DNA of 64,000 nucleotides from JBOFWL01 sp051653605 (GTDB taxonomy: Bacteria > Spirochaetota > Brevinematia > Brevinematales > Brevinemataceae), in assembly GCA_051653605.1 (NCBI GenBank), contig JBOFWL010000117.1:62001-126000 (forward strand), written 5' to 3'. The notes under the pieces are model-generated. The model did no database searches, was not told the DNA's origin, and worked only from the letters and a program-made list of their open reading frames with translations. Below, piece by piece: positions 35,660 to 43,785 of this stretch; within the stretch, counting starts at the first letter, position 1, and every line of letters begins with the position of its first letter. Made by a program: the position numbers and the translations under genes.

Positions 35660-36991
35660 GTGGATAATATTTTTCTTAATTTATCAGAAAACCATGTATT
35701 ATTAGATCTCCCTCATTATGACTTTCCAAACGAAGAATCTGCTAAAGCCGCAAATGCAACCTTAGAGTGGGAGAACGCTAGCACCTTACTTTCTCCTAAA
35801 AAAATGATTAATTGGCGTAGTTATTCTTCGAAAGGGCTTGAAAAAGTAAAAAAACTTTCGAAAACAGGTAATTTTCTTTTCAAAGGAAATAATCTTGTTG
35901 TTTTATCCTCTATTTTGGATGTATTTAAAAATACAGTAAAGCTTATTTATATTGATCCACCGTACAATACGGGAAATACCTTCATTTATAAGGATAAACT
36001 ATCTCGCTCTCTATGGCTTATGTTTATGAAAAGCAGGCTTGTGTTAGCAAAAAAGTTTCTTACGCAGGATGGTGTGTTAGTTATTCAGTGTGATGATAAT
36101 GAACAAGCCTATCTAAAAGTGCTTCTAGATGAAATATTTGGAGAAGAGTGCTTTATAGGAATGGTTACAGTATTAACAAACCCAGGCGGCAGAGATTATA
36201 GATCTATCGCTCGAACACATGAGTACTTACTCTTTTATGGGCAGACACCTGATGTTCAGTTAAATCCACTCCCTCGAGAAAAAGAGTTTCCTCTTCAAGA
36301 TAGTCTCGGAGGCTTTGAATTGCGTAGCCTTCGAAATGGAAATGTGCGTTTTCATATAGGTAATCGGCCAAATCTGTGTTATCCTTTTTATGTAAATCCT
36401 AATGAGATAGATAATAATGGCTTACACCAACTCTCCTTACAACCTATAGACGGATGGGTTGAAATATATCCTAGAATATCTCAAGGGCTTCAAACAGTCT
36501 GGCGTTGGGGAAGGGATAAGGCTGCACAAAATCTTAATATAAATCTTGTTGCTCGAAAATCAGGCAATACCTACCTTATCTTTGAAAAATATCGTAAACA
36601 AACAAGGCTTCCTCGTAGTGTGTGGGATCATAAAGATTTTCAAACCAGTAAAGGGACTAAACAGCTTAAAGAAATGTTTGGTGCTTCTGTTTTTGATTAC
36701 CCTAAACCAGAAGCTTTAATTCGATATATTATTCAACTAGGTAGTGCGCCCGGAGACAGGGTGTTGGATTTCTTTTTAGGGTCTGGCACAACGGCATCAG
36801 CAGCTTTTAAAGAACAAAGAACTTGGATTGGTATTGAACAAATGGATCATATCAATACAGTAGCAGTACCTCGTCTGCAAAAAGTGCTAGAAGAAACAGA
36901 AGGAAGATTTTTTGCAGCAGACGTATCCAATGATTGTCCATCCCCAACAGAATACAATAACTGCCCATTCTATCAGCTAATCTCGAAATGA
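35660..36991 (+). CDS. Site-specific DNA (adenine-N6) methyltransferase, type III Mod-like
   Basis: 443 residues, GTG start after GGAGG. Beta-class order: DPPYNTGNTF (catalytic DPPY, about residue 99) comes before DFFLGSGTTASAAF (SAM-binding FxGxG, about residue 370), with a target-recognition region of about 200 residues between them (GGRDYRSIARTHEYLLFYG onward). It resembles the Mod subunits of type III systems but is shorter than usual. No res endonuclease gene adjoins, so it is an orphan here: either a regulatory methylase or a remnant. The recognition sequence is unknown. Confidence 0.85.
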   Translation: MDNIFLNLSENHVLLDLPHYDFPNEESAKAANATLEWENASTLLSPKKMINWRSYSSKGLEKVKKLSKTGNFLFKGNNLVVLSSILDVFKNTVKLIYIDPPYNTGNTFIYKDKLSRSLWLMFMKSRLVLAKKFLTQDGVLVIQCDDNEQAYLKVLLDEIFGEECFIGMVTVLTNPGGRDYRSIARTHEYLLFYGQTPDVQLNPLPREKEFPLQDSLGGFELRSLRNGNVRFHIGNRPNLCYPFYVNPNEIDNNGLHQLSLQPIDGWVEIYPRISQGLQTVWRWGRDKAAQNLNINLVARKSGNTYLIFEKYRKQTRLPRSVWDHKDFQTSKGTKQLKEMFGASVFDYPKPEALIRYIIQLGSAPGDRVLDFFLGSGTTASAAFKEQRTWIGIEQMDHINTVAVPRLQKVLEETEGRFFAADVSNDCPSPTEYNNCPFYQLISK

Positions 36992-37043
36992 TGATTAAAT
37001 AATACTCAATATTTATTTATTGAACATTATTTAATCTTTGCAC

Positions 37044-37072
37044 TTGACAAAAGAGTCAAAAACTGTCATAAT
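37044..37072 (+). promoter_or_regulatory. Promoter of the alanine symporter gene
   Basis: TTGACA (37044-37049), 17-base spacer, CATAAT (37067-37072). Confidence 0.75.
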
Positions 37073-37121
37073 TGCCTTACAATTAGTAATGAGATTTATA
37101 TTATTATGTAAGGAGTTTTCT

Positions 37122-38528
37122 ATGGAAATTTTGAATGCAATTGTCGACAATTTGAATACATACTTATATTCGTATGTGCTCGTTGTTGTTTTGCTAGGGA
37201 CAGGTTTGTATTTTACAATCGCAACAGGTTTTGTTCAATTTCGCTGGGGTGATATGTCTCGATCAATGTCAGAAGGATTCTCTGAGTCTGGCTCTAAGAA
37301 AATATCACCTTTTCAGGCTTTTGCAGTTACAACAGCATCTCGTGTAGGCACGGGGAATCTTGCAGGGGTTGCTTTAGCTATTATGTTAGGGGGGCCTGGG
37401 GCAGTATTTTGGATGTGGCTTACAGCTCTATTAGGTGGAGCTTTGGCTTTTGTTGAAGCAACCTTAGCTCAAGTTTATAAGGTTCACTGTGAAGACAAAA
37501 CCCACTATAACGGAGGGCCAGCCTTTTATATGACTCAGGGGCTTAATCAAAAATGGCTTGGAGCAATATTTTCTATATTATTATTGTTAGTATTTGGCTT
37601 TGCCTTCAATTCTGTGCAAGCAAATACAATTGCATTGGCTGTTCAAGCTAATTTCCAAATTCCAACAACAGTAAGTGCTGCCGTATTAGCTTTACTAACA
37701 GCTATTTTTATCTTTGGAGGATTGCCTCGTATAGCTAAATTTACCTCGCTACTCGTACCTGTTATGGCTATTCTTTATTTAGTTTTGAGTTTCTATATTA
37801 TTGTTGCTAATATTAGTCACATTGGAAGTGTTTTTGCTTTAATTTTTGAAAATGCATTTAATCCTTCCTCCTTTGGTATAGGAACAACCGTTGGTGTTAT
37901 TGTAACAGGGGTAAAGCGTGGTTTGTTCTCAAATGAAGCAGGGATGGGGTCGGCTCCAAATGCTGCAGCTTCTGCTGAAACTTCACACCCTGTTAAGCAA
38001 GGGATGATTCAAGCTTGCGGTGTATTTTTTGATACATTGCTCATCTGTTCTGCGACAGCATTTTTAATTTTATTTTCTGGAATTGATATTAAAGCAGCTG
38101 CTGCCGAAGGAATCTCTGGAATTGTTCTTACTCAGCGAGTATTTGGCCAATATTTTGGAGGATCAGGTGCTATCTTCTTAACAATTTGTATTTTCTTACT
38201 GGCATTCTCATCTGTTTTAGGGAATTACTTCTATGCCCAAAATGCTTTAGGTTTTCTTACGCAAAATCCTATAGCTCTTTTAGTTTTTAGATTACTTGTT
38301 ATCGGTTGTGTGTTTGCAGGGTCTGTTGCAAGTTTCTCTTTAGTTTGGAATATTGCAGACCTTCTTATGGGCTTCATGGCTATTATTAATATTTATGCCG
38401 TTGTTAGGCTCTTTGGGCGTCTTAAAAAAGTTCTTGAAGACTATAATCGCCAAAAGGCACAGAATATTAATCCTCAATTTAAACGCTCCAGTGTTGCCGA
38501 GCTTAATAATGTTGAATGTTGGGACTAA
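37122..38528 (+). CDS. Sodium:alanine/glycine symporter (AGCS family)
   Basis: 468 residues from ATG 37122 (AAGGAG upstream; the longer frame covers the promoter). About 11 membrane segments with the AGCS features FQAFAVTTASRVGTGNLAGVA near the start and FSNEAGMGSAPNAAASAETSHPVKQG in the middle, both signatures of the family. Imports alanine or glycine with Na+. It fits the sodium economy suggested by the NhaC antiporter close by. Monocistronic between promoter and terminator. Confidence 0.93.
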   Translation: MEILNAIVDNLNTYLYSYVLVVVLLGTGLYFTIATGFVQFRWGDMSRSMSEGFSESGSKKISPFQAFAVTTASRVGTGNLAGVALAIMLGGPGAVFWMWLTALLGGALAFVEATLAQVYKVHCEDKTHYNGGPAFYMTQGLNQKWLGAIFSILLLLVFGFAFNSVQANTIALAVQANFQIPTTVSAAVLALLTAIFIFGGLPRIAKFTSLLVPVMAILYLVLSFYIIVANISHIGSVFALIFENAFNPSSFGIGTTVGVIVTGVKRGLFSNEAGMGSAPNAAASAETSHPVKQGMIQACGVFFDTLLICSATAFLILFSGIDIKAAAAEGISGIVLTQRVFGQYFGGSGAIFLTICIFLLAFSSVLGNYFYAQNALGFLTQNPIALLVFRLLVIGCVFAGSVASFSLVWNIADLLMGFMAIINIYAVVRLFGRLKKVLEDYNRQKAQNINPQFKRSSVAELNNVECWD

Positions 38529-38554
38529 AATTAATAACTTAGTTGTATAAAATA

Positions 38555-38587
38555 AACAGCCTCCAGTTTTTGGAGGCTGTTTTTAAT
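38555..38587. terminator. Bidirectional terminator
   Basis: Stem ACAGCCTCCA / TGGAGGCTGT with loop GTTTT and flanking T/A runs, between convergent genes. Confidence 0.9.
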
Positions 38588-39176
38588 TAAAATATCCACG
38601 ATCAAACCAAAATCTTACAAGATCTATATTTAGATGAGTTGTTTGATTACGCTGATAACTCTTTGATAGAGAGTCTTCATAAAACATTTGAGAAGCAACG
38701 GGAACTAAAGCCCCCGATGTTGTTATAAGCGATAAGTATACTGCGACCATATTTTTTTCGTTGATAGAGTCGTAGGAAAGCTCCGCCCATCCATGAAGAA
38801 CATCGCCCTTCCTTACTAACTGAGAAAAATACAAGGGTTTACGTCGATTTACCATATTCTGAATTTCTACGATAGATCTAGGAACACGATCAGGGGAATC
38901 GAAAATATACCAAGATGCAGTAAAAGTTGCATTTATAGGTGATAGCCCTGTTAATTTCCGGAATGCTGTCGAGTTTTCTTCTGCATCTTCAACAGTTATA
39001 GAATATTCATTGATTACAGGAATAGTTTCTTCATAGCTATCTCTATAATTTTTCATAAAAAAGGGAGCTCGTTTTTTGAGATAATTACTTGGTTCAACCA
39101 TAGAATGGTTTACTGATTGAGAAGCCATGGGTGCAACAGTTAAAAATACGTATAAAAGACTACGATAAAAAGACAT
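38583..39176 (-). CDS. Exported protein of unknown function
   Basis: 197 residues from ATG 39176 (AAGGAAG upstream; a longer open frame adds 40 codons without support). Signal peptide MSFYRSLLYVFLTVAPMASQ. The mature part has a mixed beta pattern: FTASWYIFDSPDRVPRSI, then GDVLHGWAELSYDS. I recognise no family with certainty. A conserved-looking WYIF and 'HGWAELSYD' may be fold markers. It is convergent with the symporter and divergent from nhaC, and nothing links it to them. Confidence 0.72.
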   Translation of the reverse strand: MSFYRSLLYVFLTVAPMASQSVNHSMVEPSNYLKKRAPFFMKNYRDSYEETIPVINEYSITVEDAEENSTAFRKLTGLSPINATFTASWYIFDSPDRVPRSIVEIQNMVNRRKPLYFSQLVRKGDVLHGWAELSYDSINEKNMVAVYLSLITTSGALVPVASQMFYEDSLSKSYQRNQTTHLNIDLVRFWFDRGYFN

Positions 39177-39255
39177 GCAATAACTTCCTTGTAATAGCAC
39201 TACTTTTTTGTAACGGTATAAATAAAAAAAAATAAAGATAATGTCTTTAAAACAC

Positions 39256-39284
39256 TTGCATTTCTCTCCATTTTTTTGTATAAT
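39256..39284 (+). promoter_or_regulatory. Promoter of nhaC
   Basis: TTGCAT (39256-39261), 17-base spacer, TATAAT (39279-39284). Confidence 0.78.
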
Positions 39285-39317
39285 TTCTATCCTCATTGGG
39301 TATATTTGGAGGCATGA

Positions 39318-41009
39318 ATGCGTAAATATTCATCATTTTTCTTATTCATTTGTCTTGTAGCTCCTATTGTTGTCTTTGGGCAAGCAAGAACAGCACAAGA
39401 AAATGCGGATTTTTTCTCTTTTTGGACGATTCTTCCACCCTTATTGGCTATTTTACTTGCGTTTATTACAAGACAGGTATTATTGTCCTTGTTTATGGGA
39501 ATATGGGCGGGTACGCTAATTCTTTCATTTAGTGATGGGATTAGTATTTTAGACATCTTTACAAGCTTTGGTAGAATTCCAACATTAATTATCTCTTCAA
39601 TGGCAAGTTCTGGCAATGCAGCTATTATTCTTCAGGTACTTACAATTGGTGGGCTTATTGCAGTTATAGGCCGTAATGGGGGGGCTTATGCTGTAGCAGA
39701 AGCCATTGCTTCAAAAGCAAAAACAGCTCGATCTGCCCAATTTTTAACATGGTTTTTGGGATTATTCATCTTCTTTGATGACTATGCAAACTGTCTTATT
39801 ACAGGCCCAGTTATGCGCCCTGTGACAGATAAACTTAAAATATCACGTGCCAAACTTGCTTTTATTGTTGATGCGACCGCAGCTCCAATTTCTGGTATTG
39901 CACTCATCTCGACGTGGATTGGCTATGAGTTGGGGGTGATGACAAATGGCTTTGAGCTTGCAGGGCTAACAGATGTTAATGTTTATGGTATATTTTTACA
40001 GACGATTCCTTATCGATTCTATAACATATTTATTCTAGGAATGATAGTTCTCATTGGGTGGATGAATAGAGATTTTGGCCCTATGTTAGCTGCGGAAGCA
40101 CGTGCTAGAAAAGGAATTTTAAACGATGATACCGAGATTGAATTTCATAAAGATTCATCTCTAGATGCCATTAAAGATATTCCTCTTAATATTTGGAATG
40201 GGCTGGTTCCTATTTTCACTCTTATCTTTGCGGCGATGATTGGTTTTTATTATAGCGGTTATCAAGAACTAGCAAGTAGCTCTCCAGAGCTTCTTCAAAC
40301 ATTGAAAGGGTCTTCACTACTAGTTGAGATTCTTGGAAATGCAGATGCTGGATTTGTAATCTTCAATGCAGCGCTGTTAGCAACGCTTTCAGCTTTTGTA
40401 ATGTCGTCACTTACAAAGACTCTCACATTAAAACAGTCTATTAAAATTTGGCTTGAAGGCGCAAAAAATCTCTTTGCAAATGCAGTGGTAATCCTTTTGT
40501 TGGCGTGGTCTATCTCAATGGTAATTAAAGAATTAGGGACACATGTATTTTTAGCAGATGCTTTAAGAGGAATTCTTAATCCATTGTTATTACCAGGGCT
40601 AATCTTCACATTGGGCTTGCTTATATCTTTCTCAACAGGAACATCATATGGAACAATGGGTATATTGATGCCCTTAACGATCCCATTAGCTGTTTCCTTA
40701 GCTCCAGAAAATCATGTGGTTCTGGTTTCTTCTATTGGAGCTGTATTAACAGGAGCCATTGTTGGAGACCATTGTTCACCAATTTCTGATACTACTATTT
40801 TATCATCAGTAGGGGCTGAATGCTCGCTTATAGAACATACAAGAACGCAATTACCTTATGGGATGTTCATATTTGCGGTCTCTCTTTTGTTTGGGTATCT
40901 TGCAACTGCGTTTGGTCTTCCTGTAATGTTCTCCTATATAATTGGTTTTGCTGTAATTTGTGGTGTTTTACTGTTTGTTGGAAAAAATCCACAACATCAT
41001 ATTGTTTAA
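39318..41009 (+). CDS. NhaC-family Na+/H+ antiporter
   Basis: 563 residues, about 12 membrane segments. GLFIFFDDYANCLITGPVMRP, FSTGTSYGTMGILMPL and GAIVGDHCSPISDTTILSS are the NhaC superfamily signatures, the last with ion-binding acidic residues. It opens with a signal-peptide-like segment ending VVFGQA at about residue 22, before the first transporter helix, which is unusual for the family. TTGGAGG precedes the ATG; a four-codon ORF (ATG AAT GCG TAA at 39314) overlaps the start. It exports Na+ (or substrate such as lactate/malate in MleN-like members). Confidence 0.88.
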   Translation: MRKYSSFFLFICLVAPIVVFGQARTAQENADFFSFWTILPPLLAILLAFITRQVLLSLFMGIWAGTLILSFSDGISILDIFTSFGRIPTLIISSMASSGNAAIILQVLTIGGLIAVIGRNGGAYAVAEAIASKAKTARSAQFLTWFLGLFIFFDDYANCLITGPVMRPVTDKLKISRAKLAFIVDATAAPISGIALISTWIGYELGVMTNGFELAGLTDVNVYGIFLQTIPYRFYNIFILGMIVLIGWMNRDFGPMLAAEARARKGILNDDTEIEFHKDSSLDAIKDIPLNIWNGLVPIFTLIFAAMIGFYYSGYQELASSSPELLQTLKGSSLLVEILGNADAGFVIFNAALLATLSAFVMSSLTKTLTLKQSIKIWLEGAKNLFANAVVILLLAWSISMVIKELGTHVFLADALRGILNPLLLPGLIFTLGLLISFSTGTSYGTMGILMPLTIPLAVSLAPENHVVLVSSIGAVLTGAIVGDHCSPISDTTILSSVGAECSLIEHTRTQLPYGMFIFAVSLLFGYLATAFGLPVMFSYIIGFAVICGVLLFVGKNPQHHIV

Positions 41010-41020
41010 TAATTCCCAAT

Positions 41021-41059
41021 TAATGAAGCCCTCCTTTAAGTTAAGGGGGGCTTCATTAG
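41021..41059 (+). terminator. Strong hairpin after nhaC
   Basis: Long stem AATGAAGCCCTCCTT / AAGGGGGGCTTCATT (one G-U) without a clear T-run; may terminate or stabilise the 3' end. Confidence 0.6.
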
Positions 41060-41100
41060 ATATAAAGTCTGTAATTAAATATAATATTTAGGAGTGAATA

Positions 41101-42426
41101 ATGAACTACCTTATTGTTGGTGGAAACGCTGCTGGAATGAGTGCAGCATCTCGGTTACGAAGAAACCTTCCTGATGCCAATATAACTGTATTAGAAAAAG
41201 GGAATTTAGTCTCATTTGGGGCTTGTGGTTTACCATATTTTGTTGGTGGAGAATTTGAAGATTCTACAGAAATGATAGCACGTTCCTTCGAAGCGTTTCA
41301 GGCAAGTAATATTAATGTATTGCTTCATCATAAGGCAACACAACTTAATCTAGAAAATAAAACAGTCACAGCTCTTAAACAGGATGGATCTGAGGAAGTG
41401 TTCAATTATGATAAACTTTTAATTTCCACAGGAGCGTCTCCTATTATGCCTAGTCTCCCAGGGCAAAATCTTAAGGGAGTGCATACCTTATCTCGAATGG
41501 AAGATGGAATTATCTTGAAGAAAGCCATAGCTTCAGCAAATAATATTGTCATAGTTGGTGGTGGTTTTATTGGGCTTGAGACAGCTGAGGCAGCCCTACA
41601 TCATGGAAAAAATGTTACCTTGATCGAAATGGAAACTCATCTTAATAGCAAAGCTCTTGATAATGAAATCAGCATAGAATTAGAAAATGCAGTGAAAAAT
41701 AGTGGAGTCAACCTAAGGCTCAACGAAAAACTAACTTCAATAGTTGGAGACGATCATGTTAAGTCTATAACAACAGATAAGGGGAGTTACCCTGCTGATT
41801 TGGTTATACTAGCTTTAGGTTTTCGCCCAGAAACGGAATGGTGTAAAGGTCAACTAGAAATGCTTCCTAATGGAGCAATTATAATTGATAATTCTTGTCA
41901 TACCAATGTGAAAGATGTCTTTTCTGCAGGAGACTGTGCCACCATTACGCATGCCGTGACAAAAAAACCTCATTATATTCCTCTTGCAACAGGAGCAAAT
42001 AAATTAGGAAGACTCCTTGGTGATATTATGGCGGGAAAAGAAGGTGTTTCTTTTCAGGGTTCTTTAGGTTCGGCTGGGCTCCGGTTTATGAATTTTGAAG
42101 CAGGAAGAACAGGTTTAAGTGCTTCTGAAGCAAAACTTTATAATTATGATTTTGCAGAGCACTCTATTACAGACTTTACTCATACTTCTTATACACCAGG
42201 AAGAACAAAACTGCTTATTAAATTGATCTACGATAAAAAGACTCGTGTTTTGTTAGGTGGACAAATTTGTGGAGAAAAATCAGCTGTCTTACGAGTAGAT
42301 GCATTAGCTGTGGCGATCTTCAAACAACTTACTGTTGATGAATTAGGTATGATGGACTTCATTTATTCTCCTCCTTTTGCACGCACTTGGGAGGCAATGA
42401 ATATTGCAGGTAACACAGCTAAATAA
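41101..42426 (+). CDS. CoA-disulfide reductase / NADH oxidase-like flavoprotein
   Basis: 441 residues. FAD site YLIVGGNAAGMSAASRLRR, the redox Cys in SFGACGLPYFVGG at about residue 42, NADH site IVIVGGGFIGLETAEAAL and DVFSAGDCATI are those of the single-Cys CoADR/Nox/Npx group. The C-terminal dimerisation domain (GAQIC-like GGQICGEKSAVLRVDALA) is intact. It either reduces CoA disulfide or oxidises NADH with O2, both useful in an oxygen-exposed fermenter. No rhodanese domain is fused. It converges directly on galM with no gap. Confidence 0.88.
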   Translation: MNYLIVGGNAAGMSAASRLRRNLPDANITVLEKGNLVSFGACGLPYFVGGEFEDSTEMIARSFEAFQASNINVLLHHKATQLNLENKTVTALKQDGSEEVFNYDKLLISTGASPIMPSLPGQNLKGVHTLSRMEDGIILKKAIASANNIVIVGGGFIGLETAEAALHHGKNVTLIEMETHLNSKALDNEISIELENAVKNSGVNLRLNEKLTSIVGDDHVKSITTDKGSYPADLVILALGFRPETEWCKGQLEMLPNGAIIIDNSCHTNVKDVFSAGDCATITHAVTKKPHYIPLATGANKLGRLLGDIMAGKEGVSFQGSLGSAGLRFMNFEAGRTGLSASEAKLYNYDFAEHSITDFTHTSYTPGRTKLLIKLIYDKKTRVLLGGQICGEKSAVLRVDALAVAIFKQLTVDELGMMDFIYSPPFARTWEAMNIAGNTAK

Positions 42427-43410
42427 CTACTTTTTTGTGAATGCCCAATAGGTAGTCTGCTGATAAGGCTGAGTAGGACTAGTAAAAGTAGTAGAATTCA
42501 TTAATTCAGAATGATTTACAGCATTTGGGAAATTTTGAGTTTCTATACAAATACCTTTTCTAAATCCAAGATTATCTCCTAAAAAATTGCCTGTGTATAT
42601 AATAGCTGCTGGTTGATCTGTTGATACAGAGAGAGATATCTTGCTATCTGGGCTATAGAGTTGTATTTGAGGTTTAGTAGATTTTAATGCAAAGGGATGA
42701 TCGTACCCCTTTGCAAGTATTAGTTGAGGGTGGGGGATGTTTATATCTTGCCTAATTGGCTTGGGATTTCTAAAATCGAAAGGAGTATTTGATATTTCCA
42801 TAAATGATTTTGGTGCAAAATCATCCCCTAGACTCACTATATAATCACTATCAATATAAAGAATATGATCTTCTATACTTTGAGATTTTCCACTGAGATT
42901 AAAATAAGCGTGGTTAGTTAGATTACAAATAGTTTTTCTACTGCTTTCCCCATGATATTCTAATATAAAGTTATTGTCATCAATACGATACGATACGGAA
43001 ACATTAAGATTTGCTGGATAACCACACTCTCCATGAGGAGAGGAATATTCAAATGTAATATGATTATTAGAGTGCTCTATCACATTCCATAAACGCTGAT
43101 TGAAGCCTTGATCTCCTCCATGTAGATGGCAATTTCCATTATTTTGCTCTAACTTATAGTTAATTCCATCTATATTAAGAGTTCCCTCTTCAATTCGCCC
43201 TGCATGCCTACCAATTATGGCTCCTTGAAATGTTTTATCCTCTTCGTATTTTTGTAAGTTGTCAAAGCCTAAAATAATAGGGGTATTATCAAATAAAAAT
43301 CTTTGTAGAATAGCTCCATAATCTAACACCGTCACTTCAAGCTTTGACGATGATATTGTATAGGAAAATACCTCGCGTCCATCTTTTAATTTTCCAAAGA
43401 ATGTTCTCAT
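42427..43410 (-). CDS. galM: Aldose 1-epimerase (galactose mutarotase)
   Basis: 327 residues of beta-sandwich fold. CHLHGGDQGFNQRLW and NLTNHAYFNLSG carry the catalytic His residues, ICIETQNFPNAVN holds the catalytic Glu. It interconverts alpha and beta anomers of hexoses before kinase action. Not adjacent to other galactose genes. Its promoter region contains tandem TTAACTA-type repeats, suggesting control by a sugar-responsive repressor. Confidence 0.92.
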   Translation of the reverse strand: MRTFFGKLKDGREVFSYTISSSKLEVTVLDYGAILQRFLFDNTPIILGFDNLQKYEEDKTFQGAIIGRHAGRIEEGTLNIDGINYKLEQNNGNCHLHGGDQGFNQRLWNVIEHSNNHITFEYSSPHGECGYPANLNVSVSYRIDDNNFILEYHGESSRKTICNLTNHAYFNLSGKSQSIEDHILYIDSDYIVSLGDDFAPKSFMEISNTPFDFRNPKPIRQDINIPHPQLILAKGYDHPFALKSTKPQIQLYSPDSKISLSVSTDQPAAIIYTGNFLGDNLGFRKGICIETQNFPNAVNHSELMNSTTFTSPTQPYQQTTYWAFTKK

Positions 43411-43422
43411 TTCCCCCCCATA

Positions 43423-43444
43423 TTAACTAAATAATAGTTAACTA
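43423..43444 (-). promoter_or_regulatory. Putative operator in the galM leader
   Basis: TTAACTA (43423-43429) and TAGTTAA (43435-43441) form an inverted repeat; the second half is part of the palindrome TAGTTAACTA (43435-43444). It lies between the -10 and the ATG. Confidence 0.5.
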
Positions 43445-43458
43445 TTACCACATATTAC

Positions 43459-43486
43459 ATTATATTTTAAAAAAAATATATGTCAA
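43459..43486 (-). promoter_or_regulatory. galM promoter
   Basis: Minus strand TTGACA (43486-43481), 16-base spacer, TATAAT (43464-43459). Confidence 0.8.
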
Positions 43487-43509
43487 GCGTAAAAAATAAA
43501 GTTAAATAA

Positions 43510-43538
43510 TTGACATTATACAAGAAATATATTATGAT
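43510..43538 (+). promoter_or_regulatory. Promoter of the potABCD leader
   Basis: TTGACA (43510-43515), 17-base spacer, TATGAT (43533-43538), about 240 bases before potA. Confidence 0.82.
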
Positions 43539-43583
43539 GATCTGCCGTTTATTTTAATAACGAGATCAACGTCGGAGTAACAT

Positions 43584-43703
43584 ATGGCTCACTGGCGTTT
43601 TGGAGAAATATACAAGTTGTTTGCACCTGCAAGTCTCTTTTATTTTTCCCGTCTTCTTTATTTTCATGTCCGCTTGCTTTCCACTATTCTTTCTCGTATT
43701 TGA
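43584..43703 (+). CDS. Small ORF in the potABCD leader (39 residues)
   Basis: ATG 43584 with CGGAG six bases before it, TGA 43701-43703. Begins MAHWRFGEIYKLF and ends LLSTILSRI; aromatic, Arg- and Leu-rich, with several codons (CGC, GTC, CTC, TCC) uncommon in neighbouring genes. It follows the promoter by about 45 bases and ends 82 bases before potA. The second half of the ORF is C-rich and G-poor (22 C, 8 G in 43621-43700), like a Rho-loading site. It could be a regulatory leader peptide for polyamine uptake, as E. coli speFL is for speF, or a small membrane protein. Role is inferred only. Confidence 0.5.
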   Translation: MAHWRFGEIYKLFAPASLFYFSRLLYFHVRLLSTILSRI

Positions 43704-43785
43704 TTTATAAAACTCCTCGTTAAGTTTTAGTCCCTATTTTGTCATATATATTAAAAGCTCTTAATTATTGTATTAAGGAATGTTC

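Noticed and set aside
39314..39325. Four-codon ORF (ATG AAT GCG TAA) overlapping the nhaC start
   Set aside because: Too short to judge; it may simply reflect the ATGAATG context after the ribosome site.
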